DNA of 64,000 nucleotides from Symsagittifera roscoffensis (GCF_963678635.1 NC_087065.1:53695858-53759857); one strand, 5' to 3'. Shown: positions 1 to 9,685, counted from the first letter of the stretch. Numbers and translations: made by a program. The notes: generated from the letters alone by a model not told the origin.

Positions 1-342
1 GTGCCAGTGGTCATTTACAGAAGTTTGCAGCAGACTTAAGCTTATCTACACCCCAAAATTCACGGCCATGTAAAATTTTCACACTATCGCTAAACAGCAA
101 TCAAAATCTGCACACACCTGCACCCTTGAATTCTCGCTTTTTAAGCCAATCATTTAAAATTTCTTTTGTCCCATTCAATCAGGAAATTGTCATGCAGCAT
201 TTTGATTTATATAGTAAATATAGTATATTAATAACAATATTTGATTCGTCAAAATTTCTTTTTCGTGAATCCAGGTTTCACCCGGATCCACACTCAAGCC
301 CCCCTTCCCTCTCAAGACTCAAGATCCATTCGAACCATCCAC
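1..342 (-). other. 3' untranslated region of element A
   Basis: AT-rich sequence downstream of ORF6 with no ORF of note on the element strand. It does not resemble either LTR type found elsewhere in the window, so the 3' LTR of element A must lie further left. Confidence 0.5.
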
Positions 343-3300
343 TCATCTCGCACTCTTCGCCTTGGAGGTGCCGCACCCTGAAGTACTAGATACGGCAAAC
401 TGTCTCAACAGTTCTTCTTCATCATCGGAGCTAATCACGATCTCCTCCCAAGCCTTCAGCTGTTCATAGGATTGCATCCATTCTCTTTGCTCCTGCAACC
501 TCTTGGCCTGGTTGGGTAGTGCCTTCACCCTAGATTCCCGGTTCAAACAAAAGGAGTTGTGCAGGCTCAAGCTCACGTTCTTCGCCAGGTCCTCCTCTAG
601 TATCGATTCCCTCGCTTTGGTATTGTCTCTAGACATTTTACCCACTCTCTTCCATCCTGTCGTGATTGCATTTCGAAGGGTTAACAGGGGTCTCTTGAAA
701 GCTTCCGGCCCAATCTCGGCCTGGAATTTTCGATACTCCTTTTGATGCTTTCTCATGTGATCTTTCGTTGTCATGTACAACCAAGACGTCAGTGTCGCCC
801 GAAACCATGGAAAGTACCTCAAACGGCTCCATACGTGTCTGACTTCCGTTGGTATGGCGAATACTTTGCACGCAGTCTCAAACAACTCGAGTCTCCTGCT
901 GTAGTCTATCGCGTATATTGACTCAGCCGTTAGCGTCGTTGCTTCCCGATACTTCGTTATATTCTCTTCTATCCATCTCAGAGCCAACATCGTACTCACT
1001 ACTAAGAGCGTCACCTTCTGCCGGTGATCCGGTAGTCCGATCGACCGAATTTCTTCCATATCCCACACCAGGCAAAGGTTCTTGTGATCTGGATACCACA
1101 CCGTTTGTGCCAAACAGTGGCATGGGCATTCTCCATGGGTGATCTCAATGCTCCTGAGGTTACGCTCCCCCGAGGCTTCCAAGAGAGGCTCAAGCTCTAT
1201 CATTTTCTCATGCATCGTGTCGTTATCTTCCATGTTTGGAGCACCTCCCACAAGTTTTCCGATCACGTTTTGTCTCTCGTGATCGCTTGTGTTCTCACTC
1301 TCCAACTTCAAAAGTTCTTCTCCCCAGATTTCACTCAAGTCATCTCTCAACTCTTTCGGTACTGTCCCTCTGATTTTTCTCAACAACTTGTGCGAGTGAT
1401 GCGATATCCGAGCCAACCTCACGCACTTGGGCACTGAGAAGGCCTTGTCCACCAGTACTCTCTGGCTGGATGCTTCCACCATCGCTATGTGCAGTGGGTA
1501 GTGGCTTCCGCACAAGTTGGCCATCATTGACCCTATCAGGGATTTTGCGTTCAATGGCAGGCCATAAGCTTCGCTCATGGGAAACCCCATTTCCGCCTCG
1601 AGACCAACCTTCCAGCTCCGGATGTGTTTTTGAGTCACCTGCAACACTCCAGGCCATGATTCTACGCTCAACGCCGTCACTAAATGGTGTTCAGACTCTA
1701 GCCTCTCCAGTGACTGCAGACTACACATTCTCGAGAAGAATCCGAGAGCTGTCGCTATATTCACCGTAGTTCTCGCGTAACACTCCGCAACTATTTGCAC
1801 TTCACTTTTCTCCCTTTCCGTGATGTCTTCGAACCAAGTAACCAGATCTTCTTTTTGGAAGGACAGTATCCTGACACATGATCGTCCATCGCAGGTGTGC
1901 TCTCCATTCCCACATGTCGAATCCAGACAGCTGCCCGGCTCCATCTTCTTTGCTGACCCGAGATTGTTCGTTTTTTCTCCTGACTCCTGCATCTGAGGTA
2001 AGATTAGTTTGTGCACCACACTCAACTTTGCCAAATCTTCATCTTCCGTTGGGGCTAACCTCACTCGCTCGGTGGTTTCCTCGATCAGACTCGCGTGGGG
2101 ATGTGGACACCAGGAGGGTCTTAGTAACTTCCATACCACTCCCAAATTCGTGATCAACAAGCCATTGCCATCACCCACGTTCACTTCAACTCTCTTGTTC
2201 GAGCGCGGTATGCTCACCACCTCTGGTGTTTTCTCAAGAATCAGGCCCAGGCTCGGCCTCTCTTTCTCCACCGCGTCTATTTCCACTATTCTTTCTGTCC
2301 AAAACTTCAGTAGCTCCGCTACCTCGTGGTTCCTGTGAGCGCCTCCAGTTTCTGAGTCTAAGAAGGGGTTGTAGGCTATTCCCATCACTCCTGACACGTA
2401 TTGGTATTCCCCCTTCTCGCTGAGTCTCGAGTACTGCTCTGACGAGGCCAGGTTACGGTGAACATCATGTTCTTCTTCGAACTTCTTGTTATAAAACCTC
2501 CGTACCTCGTCTAGCTTTCTGTGGTTCTCTAGGGATAGTCTGGAACCATCTTCTTTTTCTATACCAGTACTCTTATACACGTTTAAGATGATCGTTGAGA
2601 CTCTTTTTTCCACGGTTTTACTTCCGCTCGCTCTTTGGTGGCATGCCAAAATGGTGCTGTCAGACATCATTGACATTATCCATCTCAAGAAACATGTGGC
2701 ATCCTTCCTCCTAGCCAGGCTCAAGCCTGAATTATCCCTGGCCACGTGTTGCATCAGTGCTTGATACACATCTAGCTTCTTGCCTCCCAACTTCAGCCTG
2801 TCATACGAGGTCAATGTCTCCAACTCTATTCCCACCAGACTCCAGGTGAACACCAATTGTCCTGCGGTTCTAACGAAGGGATTCGCCATCAATGGCGGTG
2901 CTGATGAGGATGTCCTCATTGCCTCCTCGAAATGATCTTTCAACAAGTTCTGCCAGGACCTCTTCAGCTGATTCGCCAATTCTATCTTGTTAACTTCAGC
3001 CTTTTGCTGGGTGGCCCAATTGCGTCGTTTGCGAGCCACTCCACTGTCCAACTTCTTCAAGCAGTCTTCCATTTCCTTCAATGTCTCGAGGGCCACCCAC
3101 CATGTCCGGGAGGTGTTCCTCGTTTTGTTCCTCTCCAGTGGATCACTCGTCACTTGCTTCCCCATGGCCTGGTGTGCCTTCGAGACCCATTCCTTGCCGA
3201 CATCCACTTCCCATGTCTGCCCGTTCGTTGAACCTCTCTTCACGTTTACCTTCTGGGGCTTGAAGTCTTCCTCCGATGTCGAACTGGTGGAAGCCTCTGT

Positions 3301-5790
3301 ATCCCTCTCTACTTCGAGTGGTCTTCTGAGCTCCGTGTTGCTCTTGTATGCCGCCGTCTTGCATCGAGCCAAAACCATGGGCGCCGACTCTCTCAAGTTT
3401 CCTTCCGAGACAGCATCCACTGAAGGACTACCCAATCCCTCCACTTCTCTCTTCCTCTTGCGAGTTTTCACTTCTCTGCTTGAGGGTGTTGTGGTTATCA
3501 TCACTGATTCGACCTCTCTGTCTACCTCCAACCCTTCCAACTCTTGCCTCCCCCCTGCTCGAGCCTTAAGGATATTAGTACTTTTAATCATATTACTAGT
3601 CCCAACCTTATCCCTTTTTATATCATCAACTATTTTATCTACAGTTTTTTGTTTCAGAGTAGAGCTGTCCTCACATTTTTCTTCTCTAGTCTTCGATCGT
3701 GAATTCCTCAGCTCTACCAGCTTGCTCAGCAGCTCTTTTCTCGCCTTCTCATCCAGGCCCGTTCCTATCAGAAGCGGTTCTCCAAACCTTACGACTGTGT
3801 CCCACAGTTCCTTCTTGAATTTTTCCAGCGTCGTCTCGCTGCCCACTTCTTGATTGAATTCTTTTAAGAACTCCTGCCAAGCATCGTCCTTCAGGGACCC
3901 CAGGAACATGTCCCTGTTCCCTTCGAAAGTGTTCTTTTCCCTTTCCTCCGAGCTCAAGAGTATCATCCCCATATTGGAGGTCTCACTTGCCAATGGCAAT
4001 TCCAGATTCTTCCGGGGGGACGGAGTCAGAGGTGGAGTGGCAGTATCTGCCCAATTCTCCTCGCTCAAGTCTTTCAACAGCTCTTGAGTGGTGAGCTCCT
4101 CCCTTGATGGTCCTGGTTCAGGCGTATTCCCCACTTCCATGTCCTCACCGGCTTCACTGAGAGTTTCATCCATACTCTCTTCTTCTGACTCATTTCTCCT
4201 TCTCTCGAGAATTCTTTTGAACCGGTCCTCCACGGGTCCACTCCTCTTGTCTCCAGGCGTGTCCACTGACAGTGGTGATGGTGTCGCAGGGTCTAATTTT
4301 TTGTATTCCGTCAGGGCTACGTGCAGCTGGCCTGCTGCATCTAGTTCTTTTCCCTCCTGTCTCATTTCCACCTGTTCTAAGCCATATGGTGCCCTGTACT
4401 TTCTTGTTGCAAATTTCATGTCGTCCACCAATGCGACGTGCCCCTCCATCATGATCATCCTGCCATCATCCCATATTGGTAGCATGTTCTCTAGTCCCTC
4501 CTGCTCAAGAGCTCTCAAGACCTTCCGAACCTCATATCCGGGGGGCTGCGAACCTCTCATCTTTTTCGCTTGCGTCGTCCACGAATTTATCTTCGCCTCG
4601 CTAGTATGGAAGTAGACCGCCGCCGTGTAGCCGATGAACAGGGGTTCCCAGCCATCAGTGAAATACTTCTGCATTTCCTCCGTCGTCATCCTCGCCATTA
4701 TGGAGGGAACTACCAAGGGACTGTTCATTCCCAAGGTCATCCTCCTGACTATCGGGAACTCAGGCATGGCGGCTGGAAGGATTTCTTTCTCCATTATGGC
4801 CTCCAGCTCCTTCTTGACCAGTGCAAAGCATTCCTTCCAAGCAGGAATCCTCAAGATCTCTCGTCCGTCTGCCGTCAATGGGTTCAAGTTCCAAAACTTG
4901 GGATACGTTTCGATGGGGCCCTCTCGCTTGCCTCCCATTCTACATTGCATTTGCCCCCTGAAGTTGTACACTATCAGCTCGGCATCTTTCACTTTTCCAA
5001 AGAGTACCGTGTTGCTCATTCGCGCTCTGAGCACCTCCTGCTGGCACCAATTGAGCGCCGTCCCATCCAGTATGCTGATAAGACTCAAGTGCGTCACAGA
5101 GTGACGATACGTTGTCACCAGGGGATCTGGGAATGCGTACGTCACTGCTGGACCATAAATGCAGGTCACCACCTCCTCTAGACCCCGGATTATCCCCATC
5201 GGGTCCGACCTCATTGCCAGGCATAGGTCCGTCAACAGAGGCATCCCTCCATTCATCTTCTTCCATTCTTCTCTCGAGTTTGGATTCTTATCTTCACCCG
5301 TCATGTGCCGATTCTGCATCATGAGGTATTGCACTAACAACGTCTTCAACCCTGCGGCACACTTGTAGGAGTAGGTTTCAATGCTCGAGTGGACTCTCCC
5401 CATAGACAGAGGCTCTCCATATTCCATCAATCGATGAAACGACACCAATTCCCCATGGGTCAAGAGTAATAGTGCCAGATACCCATCAACTCGAAGTGTC
5501 TCTACTCCTCGACTAAACATGTATGCTGGGCCCATGTTGAACAAGTATCTGGGGTAGACCAGATACAAAGCCAAGAGTAGGCTGATGGGCATGCCCAGTA
5601 TCTCCTGCACGAAGGCTCCAAAGATAGTCGCCATGGTGCCGAACATTCCTGCCATGAATTCCTGCTCCCAGCAAGGACTCAAGAACTTGAGAATCTCATG
5701 ATCCCTCCTAGTCCTCAGCTCACCCTTGGCGTGCTCTCTCCAGAACCCTCCAATCGTCACTTCATTGGCGGCCGAGACAAATCTAGCCAC
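343..5790 (-). CDS. ORF6: large accessory protein of element A, unknown function
   Basis: An uninterrupted 1815-codon frame. I do not recognise a family. The coordinate start is a GTG; the same frame is open upstream to about 5877 and overlaps the end of ORF5 in the -1 frame, so translation more likely enters from ORF5 or at a later ATG. Residues about 45-100 are hydrophobic and could span a membrane. Residues about 490-640 are Ser/Glu/Pro-rich and low in complexity, and a KRKR cluster near residue 830 could be a nuclear signal. From about residue 680 onward the protein is homologous to the ORF6 remnants of element B and of the array. The most conserved points are PSWCPHP (~1226), a C-x-H-x-C-x4-C cluster (~1290-1302), and HGE-x-PCHC (~1550). 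These could bind metal, which is inference. An env role is not supported by any motif. Confidence 0.8.
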   Translation of the reverse strand: MARFVSAANEVTIGGFWREHAKGELRTRRDHEILKFLSPCWEQEFMAGMFGTMATIFGAFVQEILGMPISLLLALYLVYPRYLFNMGPAYMFSRGVETLRVDGYLALLLLTHGELVSFHRLMEYGEPLSMGRVHSSIETYSYKCAAGLKTLLVQYLMMQNRHMTGEDKNPNSREEWKKMNGGMPLLTDLCLAMRSDPMGIIRGLEEVVTCIYGPAVTYAFPDPLVTTYRHSVTHLSLISILDGTALNWCQQEVLRARMSNTVLFGKVKDAELIVYNFRGQMQCRMGGKREGPIETYPKFWNLNPLTADGREILRIPAWKECFALVKKELEAIMEKEILPAAMPEFPIVRRMTLGMNSPLVVPSIMARMTTEEMQKYFTDGWEPLFIGYTAAVYFHTSEAKINSWTTQAKKMRGSQPPGYEVRKVLRALEQEGLENMLPIWDDGRMIMMEGHVALVDDMKFATRKYRAPYGLEQVEMRQEGKELDAAGQLHVALTEYKKLDPATPSPLSVDTPGDKRSGPVEDRFKRILERRRNESEEESMDETLSEAGEDMEVGNTPEPGPSREELTTQELLKDLSEENWADTATPPLTPSPRKNLELPLASETSNMGMILLSSEEREKNTFEGNRDMFLGSLKDDAWQEFLKEFNQEVGSETTLEKFKKELWDTVVRFGEPLLIGTGLDEKARKELLSKLVELRNSRSKTREEKCEDSSTLKQKTVDKIVDDIKRDKVGTSNMIKSTNILKARAGGRQELEGLEVDREVESVMITTTPSSREVKTRKRKREVEGLGSPSVDAVSEGNLRESAPMVLARCKTAAYKSNTELRRPLEVERDTEASTSSTSEEDFKPQKVNVKRGSTNGQTWEVDVGKEWVSKAHQAMGKQVTSDPLERNKTRNTSRTWWVALETLKEMEDCLKKLDSGVARKRRNWATQQKAEVNKIELANQLKRSWQNLLKDHFEEAMRTSSSAPPLMANPFVRTAGQLVFTWSLVGIELETLTSYDRLKLGGKKLDVYQALMQHVARDNSGLSLARRKDATCFLRWIMSMMSDSTILACHQRASGSKTVEKRVSTIILNVYKSTGIEKEDGSRLSLENHRKLDEVRRFYNKKFEEEHDVHRNLASSEQYSRLSEKGEYQYVSGVMGIAYNPFLDSETGGAHRNHEVAELLKFWTERIVEIDAVEKERPSLGLILEKTPEVVSIPRSNKRVEVNVGDGNGLLITNLGVVWKLLRPSWCPHPHASLIEETTERVRLAPTEDEDLAKLSVVHKLILPQMQESGEKTNNLGSAKKMEPGSCLDSTCGNGEHTCDGRSCVRILSFQKEDLVTWFEDITEREKSEVQIVAECYARTTVNIATALGFFSRMCSLQSLERLESEHHLVTALSVESWPGVLQVTQKHIRSWKVGLEAEMGFPMSEAYGLPLNAKSLIGSMMANLCGSHYPLHIAMVEASSQRVLVDKAFSVPKCVRLARISHHSHKLLRKIRGTVPKELRDDLSEIWGEELLKLESENTSDHERQNVIGKLVGGAPNMEDNDTMHEKMIELEPLLEASGERNLRSIEITHGECPCHCLAQTVWYPDHKNLCLVWDMEEIRSIGLPDHRQKVTLLVVSTMLALRWIEENITKYREATTLTAESIYAIDYSRRLELFETACKVFAIPTEVRHVWSRLRYFPWFRATLTSWLYMTTKDHMRKHQKEYRKFQAEIGPEAFKRPLLTLRNAITTGWKRVGKMSRDNTKARESILEEDLAKNVSLSLHNSFCLNRESRVKALPNQAKRLQEQREWMQSYEQLKAWEEIVISSDDEEELLRQFAVSSTSGCGTSKAKSAR

Positions 5791-5801
5791 CGTCAGGTCT
5801 A

Positions 5802-7676
5802 TTACTTCGACCAGCTCCAGTTGTTTCTCCAGAAAACTCCAGCTTGTTTCACGAGGGGTGGTGCTTCTTCCCTCGTCTTATTCGTGGCGTTCTCCAGCCT
5901 TGGTGTCAAAAATGGCCACCAGCCATTCTCTTGCGTCAAGCGATATTTCATCGACTCTAATTGCTTTTCCGTCTCGGCCACATTTCTTCTCTCGTTACTC
6001 GGACCTCTAGACTTGCTGGTGGAATTTGTGATCTTCACCTCCATGCTCCGAAACCACTTAAGTTGCCTGGCAAAGTTCGATATCTCTAGCAAGAGCACCT
6101 CGTCTAATACGATCAGGATGTCGGCTAGTCCATAAAAGCCCCTCAGTGCATGAGATATGTCCGCCCATGCCGCCGCCAATTCTGACTTGCGAAGCCTCAG
6201 GTTCGATGGCTCCAACTCCCGATTGGGGGCTGCCATTAGAATCCGCCATTCGTTCCCCTCTGCTAATAGGATCAAGACCGCGTACACGAATTGTAGGGCG
6301 GGTGGCATATTCGCGTATCCAGGGGATGTGGTGAACACCACCTTCGTCTTGGATCCAAATCTCGAGACAACATTCTCTTGCACTTCATTCATCGCTGCAA
6401 ACAACGCCTGAATGGCTTCCCATATCTTCTTCGATGTCGGAATTTCATTGCCCTTCAGCTGCTCAAGAAGTCCCATCGCGTGCAGGTGATCATTCATTCC
6501 TGCAAACAATAGCAGCTCAGGCTCACAGGGCATCTCCGACTTTATTGCCACCACCAGAGTTAACATCTGGTTTAATTCTGCTCCTGGCAAAGAGTATATC
6601 AGAGTCTCCGGCCAGAACAACTTAGGAGACGTTCCTTCGAAGTCCGATCCCGCCACGATGACTACTCTCGCAGCAGCTGGATCTGCTCTATCATAAACTG
6701 CCAGGGTTTTGGCCAGCTGGGTGCTCCCACAGGGCTTCCCGTACCTGGGATCTTCCGCCAATTTCAAGCCTTCGTAAGCGGCATCTGGCAATTCCATTCC
6801 CCCCGGATTGAGCAGCTTGTCCACCACCTTCAACTGTGCCGGGGTCGCCAACCTGATCCTGGCGATGCTCGTTCGGTATTTGGGGGGTTCTGCTATGAGT
6901 CCAGGACTCCCCAGCAGCTTGAGAGATCTGTAGTTAATGGGTCCCATGATCGCTTTTGTGGGAATTCCGGTCAGATCCGCGGTCTCCATCAATTTCGTTC
7001 TCGAGAAGTGCGCCTCATGAGTTTTCAACCAGTCCACGCAATGATGTCTGTTTAAGTCCTCGTGCGACACTCGTTCAATACCCAGGGTCTCCGCCAATTC
7101 TCGCCTGCATTCCAAACCCTCTAGGTCCAGCCCTTTCACCTTCTCAGGATATCTCAAGCGAGCGGTCTCCATAGACCTCTTTTCCCGCTTGCTCTCTGCC
7201 ACTACCACTGAGGATATCGCCGAGCCTGGAGGTGTTGATGACGTCACCTCCTCAGACTCCATTGGCGTGGCACTCTGCAATCTGGCCTGGTTGCTCCTCG
7301 AACTGTCTCTAGTGTCAACTCTCGGTCCCAAGCGACCAGACAAGGCCCTTGAGGCAAGGAATGGTGGGTTCGGAGGTGGCCCTAATGTGAATTGGGCTGT
7401 CTCTAGCAGATCCGCCTCTAGCGTGTTTATGTGTTCTTGGAAGACGGCGTTCAGCCACTCTGCTCCCCTTGGTCTATCGAAATGAATTCCATCATTGGAG
7501 GTGTCCTCAGGGAATCCCTTTTTCTCCATGCGCTCCGCCACGTCCAACAGTCTGACCGGGAGCACACTCTTCCGGTGGATCTCTCGGATCACCTTGTTTA
7601 GGTTCCGCACCTTCTCGTTCATCTCCAAGGCGTGCTGATCAAACATCATGTTGTAGGGGACAGTACATACCGTCAA
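5802..7676 (-). CDS. ORF5: end of SGNH hydrolase plus a second, degenerate SGNH-like domain
   Basis: A 624-codon frame that begins one base out of frame inside the end of ORF4, at a TTG rather than an ATG. Its first ~95 residues look like the C-terminal half of the hydrolase begun in ORF4: a hydrophobic strand, then DGIH (residues ~60-66), the Asp-x-x-His block of SGNH enzymes. Residues ~340-500 look like a second copy of the same fold. They show AGSDFEG in place of GDS, LPGAEL for the glycine block and FAGMNDHL for the Gly-x-Asn-Asp block. I see no Asp-x-x-His, so this second domain is probably not catalytic. The middle part (~100-330) is not recognised. The frame ends in an overlap with ORF6. 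Confidence 0.7.
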   Translation of the reverse strand: MTVCTVPYNMMFDQHALEMNEKVRNLNKVIREIHRKSVLPVRLLDVAERMEKKGFPEDTSNDGIHFDRPRGAEWLNAVFQEHINTLEADLLETAQFTLGPPPNPPFLASRALSGRLGPRVDTRDSSRSNQARLQSATPMESEEVTSSTPPGSAISSVVVAESKREKRSMETARLRYPEKVKGLDLEGLECRRELAETLGIERVSHEDLNRHHCVDWLKTHEAHFSRTKLMETADLTGIPTKAIMGPINYRSLKLLGSPGLIAEPPKYRTSIARIRLATPAQLKVVDKLLNPGGMELPDAAYEGLKLAEDPRYGKPCGSTQLAKTLAVYDRADPAAARVVIVAGSDFEGTSPKLFWPETLIYSLPGAELNQMLTLVVAIKSEMPCEPELLLFAGMNDHLHAMGLLEQLKGNEIPTSKKIWEAIQALFAAMNEVQENVVSRFGSKTKVVFTTSPGYANMPPALQFVYAVLILLAEGNEWRILMAAPNRELEPSNLRLRKSELAAAWADISHALRGFYGLADILIVLDEVLLLEISNFARQLKWFRSMEVKITNSTSKSRGPSNERRNVAETEKQLESMKYRLTQENGWWPFLTPRLENATNKTREEAPPLVKQAGVFWRNNWSWSK

Positions 7677-9169
7677 CAGGATGGGTCCATCTGGATCCTC
7701 AGCTCCTCAAGAAGGCAGCTCATCTTGTCGTGCAGCCTCGTTATTTTCCTCGCTTCTCCCCTTGATACATCGTTAGTCCCGATCATCAGGGTCACCGTGT
7801 ATACTTTAGTCATCCCTAGCATGTCAAGCGTTGCCAACATCTGTGGCGTGGCAGCTCCAGCGAAACTCAAGATTCCTGTCTGCCAGTGCGATTGGATCCG
7901 GGTCAACACCCGCACCAGGCTGTCCCCTATGATTAGGTGAACCGCACCTTCTGGCACACGGGGTGGCGCAAGATACTCCACCCAGGCCGCATCATGAAAG
8001 CAGTCCCTCCTGGCTTTCTGTTCCGCACTCCAATCCAGCCGATTGTGCCTGTGGTACCTCTTCTCTGTGTTTTTCTTATAACTCGAGATCACGACGCTCC
8101 TGACCGGTTGTTCCCTCCAAGTTGGGGGAAGCTCCGGTCTTGCCGAACTTTCACGACTTTTCTGCCGCAACTTCTCACCCAGCTCCTTCAGACGCGATGA
8201 GCCGCCGCTCACCTGACTGTCTCTCGAGGTTGAGGTTGGGGTATATCCCGGCAGTGCCACATCCATCAGTGGGCGTATGGGTTGCGTCTCTAGGCTACGC
8301 AAGGAGGACGTTGCTTCGTTTGGTATCCAGACTTCCAGCCCTTCACTCATGTGTTCTCGGGCCTCGCGGTCAAGGTTGAACCGTCCTCTTGCCCTTGGGG
8401 CTTCATCCACTTCCATGCGTGACTCTGGCCTCGAGCTGGTAACCACTCGCTCCTTTGGCCTGGCTCCCTTTTGTGCGTCAAGTTCGCGTTGTCGTTGTTC
8501 TATCCTCTCCAACTCCGACTTCAGCTGCTCACAATTCGCGGCATTCTCCCGCACCCTCAGTTCCTGCTGATGTTCAACCTTCAGCATCTCAAGCAACCTC
8601 AGAGTCTGATCTCGCTCGTTGACCGCCTGGTCCCTTTCCAGCTGAACCTTCTCCCGATCCAGCTCTGCCTGATCCCGATCAAGGTTCGCCTTGTTCCTTT
8701 CCTTCTGCGTCTTCTCGAGCTCTTTCTTTAGAACACCAAGGTCCGGGTATGCCTCGGCCGTCTGTTGCGCTCGCGTCATCGACGGCACCTTACTCGAGCC
8801 TTGGCCTGTAGGTCTTGCTGTTGGCCTAGCTGGTAGTGGGAATTCCCCTGCGCCATATTCAGTGTTGTTACTCAGGCCAGGGTTCCTTGCCAAGTCAAAG
8901 CCCCTTACTCCTCCATCCACATTCCAAGACAACCATCTGGTCTGTTCTTGGTTTGATATTCCCTCGGTGGTGTAGCCGATCATCAAGACAGCCTCCGTCG
9001 CAGACTCCCTGCATTCACCCTGGTCTTCCAACTGGAGGATGGCATTCAGCATTACCGCCATTCTCTCGTCTATCTGGGTATAATCCAGGTCCTTCAGGCG
9101 TCTGTATAGCTCATCAAGAGTAGGCTTCTTCAGGGCCGCGGGCATGGACTTCCAGAATCTGTCTGCCAT
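7673..9169 (-). CDS. ORF4: coiled-coil protein carrying the N-terminal half of an SGNH/GDSL hydrolase
   Basis: Starts at a true ATG (9167-9169), 517 bases after the end of pol, in the position env has in retroviral elements. Residues 1-60 are predicted helical. Residues ~160-245 are a strongly charged heptad-like coiled coil rich in Glu, Arg, Asp, Gln and Leu. Residues ~410-495 carry SGNH block I (IIGDSL), block II (FAGA) and block III (IGTND). The Asp-x-x-His block lies in ORF5, one frame back, so the four catalytic blocks are all present but divided by the frame break at 7673-7676. SGNH enzymes are esterases/lipases acting on acyl esters. The substrate here is unknown. I did not find ORF4 in element B. 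Confidence 0.75.
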   Translation of the reverse strand: MADRFWKSMPAALKKPTLDELYRRLKDLDYTQIDERMAVMLNAILQLEDQGECRESATEAVLMIGYTTEGISNQEQTRWLSWNVDGGVRGFDLARNPGLSNNTEYGAGEFPLPARPTARPTGQGSSKVPSMTRAQQTAEAYPDLGVLKKELEKTQKERNKANLDRDQAELDREKVQLERDQAVNERDQTLRLLEMLKVEHQQELRVRENAANCEQLKSELERIEQRQRELDAQKGARPKERVVTSSRPESRMEVDEAPRARGRFNLDREAREHMSEGLEVWIPNEATSSLRSLETQPIRPLMDVALPGYTPTSTSRDSQVSGGSSRLKELGEKLRQKSRESSARPELPPTWREQPVRSVVISSYKKNTEKRYHRHNRLDWSAEQKARRDCFHDAAWVEYLAPPRVPEGAVHLIIGDSLVRVLTRIQSHWQTGILSFAGAATPQMLATLDMLGMTKVYTVTLMIGTNDVSRGEARKITRLHDKMSCLLEELRIQMDPSC

Positions 9170-9685
9170 TCTTTGTGATTTCGGGATGTATACAGGTATG
9201 TATTAATCAGCTCAAGAATTACCTTCCCGACGTATGTATTCACCAGCTCAAGAATTACCTAACCGACTCAAGTATTACCCAACTCAGGAATTCTCTAGAA
9301 ATGTTCCCTTGCAAATACTTGCTGTAGGTGCCGATTCTCTTTCTGTTTCTCGCTTGAGTATGGTTGGATTTTCAACTTTGTTTTTCAAACTTGATCTGAA
9401 AACAGAAACCATATTAAAACTTAACATGTCATGTTCCTAACCTAGAGACCCCCCTTTTACCAGTATGGTTAAAATCTTATCATTCTCTTTTCACTTAAAA
9501 CAATTCAATAAGAATTTCCTTAAAAGCATGCAGATTCATTATATGTTTTAGCACCGTTAATTCTTTTTTCTAAAATTCAATTGTCATGCCAATCGCGTCT
9601 TAAGATCCCTTTACCTGTGCCGCACCCCAGTACCTCACTCAAGACTCCTCCCTCACGCCCAACTCGAGACCCCCGTGTCCCCAAC
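9170..9685 (-). other. Spacer between pol and ORF4 of element A
   Basis: About 516 bases with no ORF. It holds a ~42-bp imperfect direct repeat (around 9190-9275, shared core CAGCTCAAGAATTACC) and the splice-acceptor-like site listed separately. The pol-proximal part is homologous to element C after 63635, for example the shared stretch around TTGGCATGACAATT. Confidence 0.6.
9395..9412 (-). promoter_or_regulatory. Splice-acceptor-like site before ORF4 (element A)
   Basis: On the element strand the sequence is a T-rich tract ending TTTCTGTTTTCAG followed by ATC. A pyrimidine tract plus CAG occurs in the same place in element C (63905-63917), and a TAG version occurs in element B (36363-36373), each between pol and the accessory ORFs. 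Env-type genes of retroviruses and errantiviruses are expressed from spliced RNA using an acceptor in this position. Use of this site is inference. Confidence 0.45.

Noticed and set aside
2987-3853. 288-codon plus-strand frame rich in Ser and Leu
   Set aside because: Shadow of ORF6 on the opposite strand; no independent homology.
343-5790. ORF6 as a retroviral envelope
   Set aside because: No signal peptide followed by a furin-type site, fusion peptide and C-terminal membrane anchor pattern; the hydrophobic part is N-terminal and the conserved part is Cys/His-bearing and soluble-looking.
7660-7690. Programmed -1 ribosomal frameshift with slippery heptamer
   Set aside because: No X-XXY-YYZ heptamer is visible near this or the 5802-5880 overlap; an indel is simpler.
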